Shown one piece after another: positions 19,175 to 26,527 of a stretch of 64,000 nucleotides of DNA. Within the stretch, counting starts at the first letter, position 1. Every line of letters begins with the position of its first letter. The notes below the pieces were generated by a model. The model was not told where the DNA came from, searched no databases, and saw only the letters and a list, made by a program, of their open reading frames with translations. The stretch covers positions 24,740 through 88,739 of the forward strand of contig NZ_JOFQ01000025.1 of assembly GCF_000718305.1 (NCBI RefSeq), given 5' to 3'. Source of the DNA: Streptomyces niger (GTDB lineage: Bacteria; Actinomycetota; Actinomycetes; Streptomycetales; Streptomycetaceae). A program made the position numbers and the translations under genes.

Positions 19175-19834
19175 TTGCCCGCGGAAGACAAGAACGCGAC
19201 AGCCGGGCAGGGCGCGGACACCGCCCGACCGGGCACCCGGCGCCCCGGCGGCCGCACCGCCCGCACGCGCGCGGCCGTCCGCGACGCCGTACTGACCGGC
19301 CTCGCCGAACACGGCTACTCCGGCCTGACCGTCGAGTACGTCGCCGAGCACTCCGGCGTGCACAAGACGACGCTGTACCGCCGCTGGGGCGGGGTCGAGG
19401 AACTGATCGCCGACACCCTCGACCTGGCCGGCGAGGACCGCTGGACGCCGCCCGACACCGGCTCGCTCGAAGGCGACCTGCGCGCCCTCGCGACAGAGGT
19501 GCTGCAGTCGTTCACCGACCCCGCGACCGCCTCGCCCAGCTCCGCCGTCATCGCCGCCGCCTTCCCCTCCGAACGGGCCGCGGAGGCCCTGCGCGCGTAC
19601 TACGCCGAACGCTTCGCCCGCTGCGAGGCGATCATCGACCGCGCCGTCGACCGCGGCGACCTCCCCGGCCCCCGTACGACCCTCGACGCCGGCGCCCTCG
19701 TCCGCGCCCTCGCGGCCCCTCTCTTCTTCCGCCTCTTCATCACCCGCGAAGGCCTGACCGAGCACGACACCGAACAGGCCGTGACGGTGACCCTGGCAGC
19801 GGCACGGGCGGGGGCATTCAGGAAGCGCGGGTGA
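19175..19834 (+). CDS. TetR/AcrR-family transcriptional regulator
   Basis: A 219-residue TetR-type regulator. After about 20 Ala/Gly/Arg-rich residues the helix-turn-helix is clear: RAAVRDAVLTGLAEHGYSGL, VEYVAEHSGVHKTTLYRRWG and the closing VEELIADTL. The C-terminal ligand domain ends in an AAPLFFRLFITREGLTEHD segment common in streptomycete members. A TTG at 19175 is chosen because GGAG lies 7 bp upstream; the TTG at 19169 is too close to it. No adjacent target gene: the divergent neighbour (a phosphatase) is about 210 bp away and the next gene is convergent. Confidence 0.87.
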   Translation: MPAEDKNATAGQGADTARPGTRRPGGRTARTRAAVRDAVLTGLAEHGYSGLTVEYVAEHSGVHKTTLYRRWGGVEELIADTLDLAGEDRWTPPDTGSLEGDLRALATEVLQSFTDPATASPSSAVIAAAFPSERAAEALRAYYAERFARCEAIIDRAVDRGDLPGPRTTLDAGALVRALAAPLFFRLFITREGLTEHDTEQAVTVTLAAARAGAFRKRG

Positions 19835-19933
19835 ACGGGCGGGGCGTTCAGGAAGGGCGGGTGAAGGGATCGCGCCGTGTGCAGGGTCCTGCCCTGAGAT
19901 CCTCCACAGGGCTCCAGGGCTCCAGGGCGCGCC

Positions 19934-20539
19934 TCAAACCGTCCAGGACGGCTCCAGATCCACCACGTCGCCCGTGACGCCCGCGACGTCGGCGGCGAGC
20001 TGGGCCCTGAGGGCCAGGCGTTCGAGGCGTTCGGGGCGGTACTTGCCGCGCTCGGCCGCGGACTGCCACAGGGAGAGGACCAGGAACTCCTCCCCCGGAG
20101 CGCGCCCCAGCAGGCCGCGCAGCATTCCGGGGGAGCCCGCCATCGCGGGGTTCCAGACCTTCTCCTGCATCAGCTTGTAGTGGTCGACGCGGTCCGCCCT
20201 GACCTGGCAGTACGCGAGCCGCAGTACGTCGGCGTCCGCGAAGACGGGGCGGAAGCCGACCTTCACGTCCAGCTCGTGCTCGAAGAGCCGGGTCTGGCCG
20301 TTCTTGAACGTGCCGACCTGGGCGGCGGCCAGACGGTCGTGGGATCTGGCCATGAACGAGTCATAAAACGCCCGGCTCTCCCAGAACGCCACCAGATGCG
20401 CGACACCGGGCCGGGTACGGCTCCAGCCGCCACCCTGCCCCCGGAAGCCCGGCTCTCCGAGCAACCCCGCCCACTTGCGCTGCCCCCGCTCGAACCCCCG
20501 ACGGTCCACCACGGTGCAGCGAATCCACTTGACCAGCAC
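19934..20539 (-). CDS. DUF4937 domain protein (YdbC-like)
   Basis: A 201-residue protein that opens with the DUF4937 pattern (LVKWIRCTVVDRRGFERGQ, then WAGLLGEPGFRGQGGGWS). It appears to be two ferredoxin-like, antibiotic-monooxygenase-type halves: the first has HLVAFWESRAFYDSFM, the second EFLVLSLWQSAAERGKY. Such dimeric alpha-beta barrels bind small ligands or heme, but no function is established for this family. GTG start at 20539. It converges on the TetR-type gene with 99 bp between. Confidence 0.75.
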   Translation of the reverse strand: MLVKWIRCTVVDRRGFERGQRKWAGLLGEPGFRGQGGGWSRTRPGVAHLVAFWESRAFYDSFMARSHDRLAAAQVGTFKNGQTRLFEHELDVKVGFRPVFADADVLRLAYCQVRADRVDHYKLMQEKVWNPAMAGSPGMLRGLLGRAPGEEFLVLSLWQSAAERGKYRPERLERLALRAQLAADVAGVTGDVVDLEPSWTV

Positions 20540-20893
20540 CGCGCCATCGTACGGCCCTTGTGTCCCTCGCGTTACTGCGCGTCACAGAACGCACACCTCA
20601 ACTCCCGTGTGCTGCGACCGGAGTTCCGGCGCACGTTCCGGTTCGGGCTCCGGCGCACGGACCGATCGCACCGCACGCCCCGGGAGTTGTCAGTGGCGGC
20701 CGTTACGCTCCGGGCAAATGAACGCACTGCGTGTCGTACCGCCGTGGCAGCATGGGTGACTCATGTGAAGCAGCAGGTTGGGTAAGTCTGGGGAAGCAGC
20801 CGGTGGTTGGCCGCCGAAGCGGCCCCCACCGGAACACCGGCGGCAGGCGGCCGGCTCCGGAGCCGGTGCCCAGGTCCGAGGAAGGGAAGTTCG
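20540..20893. other. Divergent intergenic region before the TerD gene
   Basis: 354 bp with a promoter-like motif at 20687-20709. A 13-codon frame (20718-20759) begins 8 bases after it with MNALRVVPPWQHG; it could be a leaderless mini-ORF in the 5' leader but has no known relative. The rest, including about 135 bp before the TerD start, has no gene that I can support. Confidence 0.5.
20687..20709 (+). promoter_or_regulatory. PafBC-type DNA-damage promoter before the TerD gene
   Basis: TTGTCAGTG at 20687-20695, 8 bp, then TACGCT at 20704-20709: an exact match to TGTCRGTG-N8-TAnnnT, the RecA-independent damage promoter defined in mycobacteria. It points towards the TerD gene, whose start is 185 bp downstream. 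Confidence 0.65.
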
Positions 20894-21430
20894 GTGAGCA
20901 GTCTCAACAAGGGGATCGACAAGGCCGAGGTCACGCTGAAATGGGACCCCAGCCCCCAGGGCGAGCCCGCCAACGACCTCGACATCATCGCCGCGACCTA
21001 CCTCAAGGACTCCGTGTGCGGCGAGCCCGACTACCTCGTGCACTTCGACCAGCGCTCCCCCGACGGGACCATCACCCTGAACCGGGACAGCAGGACCGGC
21101 CAGGGCTTCGGCGTGGACGAGGCCATGACGCTGGAGTTCTCGCGGCTGGCCGAGCGGTACGGCCGAGTGGTGGTGGGCGTCGCCATCCAGCAGCGGGACG
21201 GCGAGCGGACCTTCGGCGCCATACCGAACACGCTGGTCCGTGTCCTCGAAGGGTATGACGTACTGGCGGAGGACGACTTCTCCACGGTCGCCGGCTCCAC
21301 CGCCGCGGTGGTCGCGGAATTCGTGCGGGACGAGGACGGCGAGTGGCGGTTCGTGAGCGGGGTCCGCGGGTTCGGCGGCAACCCCGACGAATTCGCCTCG
21401 TGGATGGGGCGCAGGCCCGCCGCAGGCTGA
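20894..21430 (+). CDS. TerD-family stress protein
   Basis: A 178-residue TerD-domain protein. TerD domains bind calcium and accompany stress and tellurium resistance. Visible: KGIDKAEVTLKWDPSP at the start, DLDIIAATYL near residue 30 (Asp-rich Ca site), and a GQGFGVDEAMTLEFSRLAERYG block near 75. The GTG follows a GGAAGGGAAG ribosome binding site. It is a single-gene unit with a strong hairpin downstream and a damage-type promoter upstream, so induction by DNA damage is plausible. Confidence 0.85.
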   Translation: MSSLNKGIDKAEVTLKWDPSPQGEPANDLDIIAATYLKDSVCGEPDYLVHFDQRSPDGTITLNRDSRTGQGFGVDEAMTLEFSRLAERYGRVVVGVAIQQRDGERTFGAIPNTLVRVLEGYDVLAEDDFSTVAGSTAAVVAEFVRDEDGEWRFVSGVRGFGGNPDEFASWMGRRPAAG

Positions 21431-21444
21431 CGCCGTAAGAGACG

Positions 21445-21484
21445 CCGGGGCGGTGGTGGCGCATGTGCACCACCACCGCCCCGG
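21445..21484. terminator. Bidirectional hairpin between the TerD gene and nrdJ
   Basis: A perfect 14-bp stem (21445-21458 with 21471-21484, starting CCGGGGCGGTGGTG) around a 12-base loop, between two convergent genes. There is no U-run, as is common in Streptomyces. Confidence 0.85.
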
Positions 21485-21516
21485 GCGGCTACTTCATGCC
21501 CCGGAGGGGCGCGTCA

Positions 21517-24390
21517 TCAGCTGCAGCCGCTGGTGGAGCCGCAGCCCTCGCAGAGGTAGCAGCTGCCGGCACGCTGCATCTTCGTGCCGCAGGAGAAGCA
21601 CAGCGGGGCGTCGGCGTTGATGCCGAGCTGCATCTCGACCAGCTCCGCGTTGGTGTGCGCCTGCTTCGGGGCCGGCGCTGCGGTCTCCTCGACGACCTCC
21701 TCGGTGGAGGTCGGCGCGGACGAGGACGCCGGGGTCAGCGGCGCCGACTGGGCCAGACCCTGGATGTCCAGCTCGTCCTCGGCCGGCTCGTACGAACCGG
21801 TCTCCAGGTGACGCTGGCGCTCCTCGACGGAGTGGATGCCGAGCGCCGAGCGGGTCTCGAAGGGCAGGAAGTCCAGCGCCAGGCGGCGGAAGATGTAGTC
21901 GACGATCGACTGCGCCATCCGCACGTCCGGGTCGTCCGTCATGCCGGCCGGCTCGAAGCGCATGTTGGTGAACTTCGAGACGTAGGTCTCCAGCGGCACG
22001 CCGTACTGGAGGCCGACCGAGACCGCGATGGAGAAGGCGTCCATCATGCCCGCGAGGGTCGAGCCCTGCTTGGACATCTTCAGGAAGACCTCGCCCAGAC
22101 CGTCGTCCGGGTAGGAGTTCGCGGTCATGTAACCCTCGGCGCCGCCGACGGTGAAGGAGGTGGTGATGCCGGGACGGCCCTTCGGGAGGCGCTTGCGGAC
22201 CGGGCGGTACTCGACGACCTTCTTCTCGGCGGCCGGCTCGGCCTTCTTCTCCTCCTCCTTCTTCTTGGCGGAGAGGGGCTGGCCGACCTTGCAGTTGTCG
22301 CGGTAGATCGCGAGCGCCTTCAGGCCGAGCTTCCAGCCCTGGAAGTAGACGTCCTCGATCTCCTCGACGGTGGCCGACTCCGGGACGTTGACCGTCTTGG
22401 AGATCGCGCCGGAGAGGAACGGCTGCGCGGCGGCCATCATGCGGACGTGGCCCATCGCGGAGATGGAGCGCTCGCCCATGGCGCAGTCGAAGACCTCGTA
22501 GTGCTCCGGCTTGAGGGCCGGCGCGTCGATCACGTTGCCGTGCTCGGCGATGTGGGCGACGATCGCCTCGACCTGCTCGGGCTGGTAGCCCAGGCGCTTG
22601 AGGGCCTTCGGGACCGTGTTGTTCACGATCTGCATCGAGCCGCCGCCGACGAGCTTCTTGAACTTGACCAGGGCCAGGTCCGGCTCGACGCCCGTGGTGT
22701 CGCAGTCCATCATCAGGCCGATGGTGCCGGTGGGGGCCAGCACGGAGGCCTGCGCGTTGCGGAAGCCGTTCTTGTCGCCGAGGCGGATGACGTCCTGCCA
22801 GGCCTCGGTGGCGGCGGCCCACACCGGGGTGTCCAGGTCGTCCATGCGCGTGGCGGCACCGTTGGCGTCCGCGTGCTGCTTCATGACGCGCTTGTGGGCG
22901 TCGGCGTTGCGGGCGTAACCGTCGTACGGGCCGACGACGGCGGCCAGCTCGGCGGAGCGCTTGTACGAGGTGCCGGTCATCAGGGAGGTGATGGCACCGG
23001 CGAGGGCGCGGCCGCCGTCGGAGTCGTACGCGTGGCCGGTGGCCATGAGCAGGGCGCCGAGGTTGGCGTAGCCGATGCCCAGCTGGCGGAAGGCGCGGGT
23101 GGTCTCACCGATCTTCTCGGTCGGGAAGTCCGCGAAGCAGATGGAGATGTCCATCGCGGTGATGACCAGCTCGACGACCTTGGCGAAGCGCTCCGCATCG
23201 AACGACTGGTTGCCCTTGTCGTCGTCGCGCAGGAACTTCATGAGGTTGAGCGAGGCGAGGTTGCACGAGGAGTTGTCCAGGTGCATGTACTCGCTGCACG
23301 GGTTCGAGGCGGTGATCCGGCCCGACTCCGGCGAGGTGTGCCAGTGGTTGATGGTGTCGTCGTACTGGATGCCGGGGTCGGCGCAGGCCCAGGCGGCCTC
23401 GGCCATCTTGCGGAACAGGCCCTTGGCGTCGACCTCCTCGATGACCTCGTTGTCCATGCGGCCGCGCAGGCCGAACTTCGAGCCGGTCTCGACGGCCTTC
23501 ATGAACTCGTCGTTCACGCGGACGGAGTTGTTGGCGTTCTGGTACTGGACGGACGTGATGTCGTCACCGCCCAGGTCCATGTCGAAGCCCGCGTCACGCA
23601 GCGCGCGGACCTTCTCCTCCTCCTTCACCTTGGTCTCGATGAAGGCCTCGACGTCCGGGTGGTCCACGTCCAGGACGACCATCTTGGCGGCCCGGCGGGT
23701 GGCACCGCCCGACTTGATCGTTCCGGCGGACGCGTCGGCGCCGCGCATGAAGGAGACCGGGCCGGAGGCGTTGCCGCCGGAGGAGAGGAGCTCCTTGGAG
23801 GAGCGGATGCGGGAGAGGTTCAGGCCGGCGCCGGAGCCGCCCTTGAAGATCATCCCCTCTTCCTTGTACCAGTCGAGGATCGACTCCATGGAGTCGTCGA
23901 CGGAGAGGATGAAGCAGGCGCTGACCTGCTGCGGCTGCTTCGTGCCGACGTTGAACCAGACCGGCGAGTTGAAGCTGAAGACCTGGTGCAGGAGGGCGTA
24001 AGCCAGCTCGTGCTCGAAGATCTCGGCGTCGGCCGGAGAGGCGAAGTAACCGTTCTCCTCGCCGGACTTCCGGTAGGTCTTCACCACACGGTCGATGAGC
24101 TGCTTGAGGCTCTTCTCCCGGTCCGGGGAGCCGACCGCGCCACGGAAGTACTTGCTTGTGACGATGTTGACCGCGTTCACCGACCAGAAGTCGGGGAACT
24201 CGACGCCACGCTGCTCGAAATTGACCGAGCCGTCGCGCCAATTGGTCATGACGACGTCACGGCTCTCCCACGCCACCTCGTCGTACGGATGCACGCCCGG
24301 GGTGGTGTGGATGCGCTCGATACGCAGACCCTTGCTCGCCTTGCTGCCCTTGCGGGAGCCTCGCGCCGGGCCGCTCGTCGTCTCTGTCAT
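21517..24390 (-). CDS. nrdJ: Vitamin B12-dependent ribonucleotide reductase (class II)
   Basis: A 957-residue class II ribonucleotide reductase, which uses adenosylcobalamin to convert ribonucleotides into deoxyribonucleotides without oxygen dependence. The catalytic loop is seen as SNPCSEYMHLDNSSCNLASL. The C-terminus carries a Cys cluster (FSCGTKMQRAGSCYLC) for redox or zinc. The ATG at 24390 has GGGAGG upstream and starts with MTETTSGPARGS as in relatives; the earlier in-frame ATG adds 13 unlike residues. It lies 120 bp after nrdR and is expected to be co-transcribed and under NrdR control through the boxes before nrdR. Confidence 0.97.
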   Translation of the reverse strand: MTETTSGPARGSRKGSKASKGLRIERIHTTPGVHPYDEVAWESRDVVMTNWRDGSVNFEQRGVEFPDFWSVNAVNIVTSKYFRGAVGSPDREKSLKQLIDRVVKTYRKSGEENGYFASPADAEIFEHELAYALLHQVFSFNSPVWFNVGTKQPQQVSACFILSVDDSMESILDWYKEEGMIFKGGSGAGLNLSRIRSSKELLSSGGNASGPVSFMRGADASAGTIKSGGATRRAAKMVVLDVDHPDVEAFIETKVKEEEKVRALRDAGFDMDLGGDDITSVQYQNANNSVRVNDEFMKAVETGSKFGLRGRMDNEVIEEVDAKGLFRKMAEAAWACADPGIQYDDTINHWHTSPESGRITASNPCSEYMHLDNSSCNLASLNLMKFLRDDDKGNQSFDAERFAKVVELVITAMDISICFADFPTEKIGETTRAFRQLGIGYANLGALLMATGHAYDSDGGRALAGAITSLMTGTSYKRSAELAAVVGPYDGYARNADAHKRVMKQHADANGAATRMDDLDTPVWAAATEAWQDVIRLGDKNGFRNAQASVLAPTGTIGLMMDCDTTGVEPDLALVKFKKLVGGGSMQIVNNTVPKALKRLGYQPEQVEAIVAHIAEHGNVIDAPALKPEHYEVFDCAMGERSISAMGHVRMMAAAQPFLSGAISKTVNVPESATVEEIEDVYFQGWKLGLKALAIYRDNCKVGQPLSAKKKEEEKKAEPAAEKKVVEYRPVRKRLPKGRPGITTSFTVGGAEGYMTANSYPDDGLGEVFLKMSKQGSTLAGMMDAFSIAVSVGLQYGVPLETYVSKFTNMRFEPAGMTDDPDVRMAQSIVDYIFRRLALDFLPFETRSALGIHSVEERQRHLETGSYEPAEDELDIQGLAQSAPLTPASSSAPTSTEEVVEETAAPAPKQAHTNAELVEMQLGINADAPLCFSCGTKMQRAGSCYLCEGCGSTSGCS

Positions 24391-24510
24391 GCCGCCTCCC
24401 TGTACGGGCGTAAACGCCCTGATGTGCACACTTCTTCCCGTGGCACGGTGTATGTCTTGCTGCGCCGGGGCTCCTGCTCAACCCCGGCGAGGTCCGGATG
24501 CGCGCCGAGC

Positions 24511-25032
24511 TCAGTCGGCGGCGGGAGCGGGCGCGGGGACCGCCGAATTCTCGGCCTCCCCGCAATTCCCGCAGTGCTGCGAGGGCGGCCGCTGCTCACG
24601 CAGCTCCGCGATGGCCGCCTCGAAATCGTCGAGCGAATCGAACGCCCGGTACACGCTCGCGAAGCGCAGATACGCCACGAGATCCAGCTCCTGGAGCGGG
24701 CCCAGTATGGCGAGCCCGACGTCATGGGTGGACAGCTCTGCGCTGCCGGTCGCGCGGACCGCCTCCTCGACCCGCTGGCCGAGCTTGGCGAGCGCGTCCT
24801 CGGTGACCGGCCGGCCCTGGCAGGCCTTGCGCACGCCGGCGATCACCTTGTCGCGACTGAAGGGCTCGGTGACCCCGCTCCGCTTGATCACCGTGAGTGA
24901 CGCCGTCTCGATCGTCGTGAACCGCCGGGAGCAGTCGGGGCACTGCCGGCGGCGGCGGATCGAGGTGCCGTCGTCGGTGGTGCGGCTGTCCACGACCCGG
25001 CTGTCGGGGTGCCTACAGAAGGGGCAGTGCAT
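24511..25032 (-). CDS. nrdR: Transcriptional repressor NrdR
   Basis: A 173-residue NrdR. The N-terminal zinc ribbon is clear (MHCPFC, then [15 protein letters not shown]), followed by the ATP-cone that senses ATP/dATP ([20 protein letters not shown]). In the dATP-bound form it represses ribonucleotide reductase genes. The chosen ATG gives the invariant MHCPFC start; the longer frame reads into the promoter. An extra tail after residue 150 ends in [15 protein letters not shown] and contains two more cysteines. It heads the nrdR-nrdJ operon, divergent from lexA. Confidence 0.96.
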   Translation of the reverse strand: MHCPFCRHPDSRVVDSRTTDDGTSIRRRRQCPDCSRRFTTIETASLTVIKRSGVTEPFSRDKVIAGVRKACQGRPVTEDALAKLGQRVEEAVRATGSAELSTHDVGLAILGPLQELDLVAYLRFASVYRAFDSLDDFEAAIAELREQRPPSQHCGNCGEAENSAVPAPAPAAD

Positions 25033-25171
25033 GGCTTCACCCTCCTCACCCTCGAAAACGGACGTACGCCACTGAATCCGACGTACGACTGATAGCCCGG
25101 ACAGGGCCCGAACGGGGGCCTCCGGAGCGACCACAAGCATAGGCGATCCGCAGGCCGAAGAAGACCATGGA

Positions 25172-25218
25172 CCACAACGTCTGGTGGCTGTCGCCCATCC
25201 AAGCACTACATGTGGTGC
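25172..25218 (-). promoter_or_regulatory. Paired NrdR boxes upstream of nrdR-nrdJ
   Basis: Two 16-bp imperfect palindromes, CCACAACGTCTGGTGG at 25172-25187 and GCACTACATGTGGTGC at 25203-25218, with starts 31 bp apart. NrdR boxes are known as pairs of 16-mers spaced about three helical turns, as here. They lie about 140-185 bp before nrdR and should mediate repression of nrdR-nrdJ. Confidence 0.87.
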
Positions 25219-25493
25219 CGGGCGAGAAAATGCGCGTACCGCGTGTCGCGGTGACGCAGCAGCCACGAGCGTACGTGAGACCCCCCGGTGGCCGCTCCGG
25301 AGGGGCGGCAATGACAGACTTGGGCAGGTCACGGCGGTGCGCCGTGATCGTCGCCGAACCACTGACGGAACGAGGGCCCGCCGCGGGGAATTCCCGGCCG
25401 GAACGGTACCGTAATGCCCGTTATCGCCTTTCGGTGGCCTGTCGGCAATACACCCGATCCCCTGATCAGGTCAGCTAATCCGCGAATTTTCAC

Positions 25494-25509
25494 TCGAACG
25501 TGTGTTTGG
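25494..25509 (+). promoter_or_regulatory. LexA (SOS) box of lexA
   Basis: TCGAACGTGTGTTTGG at 25494-25509 fits the actinobacterial SOS box (CGAACNNNNGTTYG). It lies 62 bp before the lexA start, so LexA should repress its own gene. Confidence 0.88.
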
Positions 25510-25571
25510 CGCAACCTTTCGAAAGCAACTACCGTTGGCTAACTAGGGAGCACATTCCGAGAGGGGCCGAC

Positions 25572-26363
25572 GTGACCACCACCGCAGACAGCGCCATCAT
25601 CGCCGCACAGAGCCACTCCCAGGGCCGATTCGAGCCGACACAGAAAGCACCGATGGAAGAGGCCACGATGAACCCGGAGGGCCAGAAGCCGGCGCGCTCG
25701 CTGCCCGGTCGCCCTCCAGGAATCCGCGCGGACAGCTCCGGCCTCACCGACCGGCAGCGAAGGGTGATCGAGGTCATCCGGGACTCCGTCCAGCGCCGCG
25801 GGTACCCGCCGTCCATGCGCGAGATCGGCCAGGCGGTGGGCCTGTCGAGCACGTCGTCGGTGGCGCACCAGCTGATGGCCCTGGAGCGCAAGGGCTTCCT
25901 CCGCCGCGACCCGCACCGACCGCGCGCCTACGAGGTCCGCGGCTCCGATCAGCCCGCCGCGGCCCCCGCCGACACCACCGGCAAGCCCGCGGCGTCGTAC
26001 GTCCCGCTGGTGGGCCGGATCGCCGCCGGTGGCCCCATCCTCGCCGAGGAGTCCGTCGAGGACGTCTTCCCCCTCCCCCGGCAGCTGGTGGGCGACGGCG
26101 AGCTCTTCGTGCTGAAGGTCGTCGGCGACTCCATGATCGAGGCCGCGATCTGCGACGGCGACTGGGTCACGGTCCGCCGCCAGCCGGTCGCGGAGAACGG
26201 CGACATCGTCGCCGCGATGCTGGACGGCGAGGCGACGGTCAAGCGCTTCAAGCGCGAGGACGGCCACGTGTGGCTGCTCCCGCACAACGCCGCGTACCAG
26301 CCCATCCCCGGCGACGAGGCGACCATCCTCGGCAAGGTGGTGGCGGTCCTCCGCCGCGTCTGA
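25572..26363 (+). CDS. lexA: SOS-response repressor LexA
   Basis: A 263-residue LexA. The winged helix lies at about residues 57-122 ([20 protein letters not shown], then [19 protein letters not shown]). The self-cleavage site is Ala152-Gly153 in GRIAAGG, the nucleophile is Ser187 in [10 protein letters not shown], and the general base is Lys224 in ATVKRFKRE. RecA-ssDNA triggers this cleavage after DNA damage. The GTG at 25572 matches the known Streptomyces LexA N-terminus (MTTTADSA). The N-terminal 50 residues are an actinomycete-type extension. It is autoregulated through the upstream box and ends at a strong hairpin facing the DinG gene. Confidence 0.97.
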   Translation: MTTTADSAIIAAQSHSQGRFEPTQKAPMEEATMNPEGQKPARSLPGRPPGIRADSSGLTDRQRRVIEVIRDSVQRRGYPPSMREIGQAVGLSSTSSVAHQLMALERKGFLRRDPHRPRAYEVRGSDQPAAAPADTTGKPAASYVPLVGRIAAGGPILAEESVEDVFPLPRQLVGDGELFVLKVVGDSMIEAAICDGDWVTVRRQPVAENGDIVAAMLDGEATVKRFKREDGHVWLLPHNAAYQPIPGDEATILGKVVAVLRRV

Positions 26364-26434
26364 GCACCACGCCCGCCGCGCGACGCGTCTTCCCGGAGCC
26401 GACCGCTCCCCGGACCCGGCGGCGGAGAACGCAA

Positions 26435-26468
26435 CGGGCCCCGTATACCGATCGGTATGCGGGGCCCG
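26435..26468. terminator. Hairpin between lexA and the DinG gene
   Basis: A 15-bp stem (26435-26449 with 26454-26468, starting CGGGCCCCGTATACC) with one G-T pair and loop GATC. It sits between convergent genes and can end both transcripts. Confidence 0.88.
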
Positions 26469-26527
26469 CGTACGTGTGGGGCTCCATGCGGCGCTGAACG
26501 GCTTCCGGCGCCCCGCCGCCCCTCCGC

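Larger units (their letters stand above)
25033..25571. promoter_or_regulatory. Divergent nrdR / lexA control region
   Basis: 539 bp without a gene. The nrdR side holds a pair of NrdR boxes, the lexA side a LexA box; both are listed separately. The part from about 25400 to 25560 is AT-rich for this genome and probably contains the lexA promoter. Frames that cross it extend the neighbouring genes only by unlike sequence. Confidence 0.8.

Noticed and set aside
21463..24900. A very long plus-strand open frame (over 1100 codons) opposite nrdJ
   Set aside because: It is an antisense shadow of nrdJ, with Arg/Gly/Val-rich text and no family motifs; nrdJ on the other strand is unmistakable.
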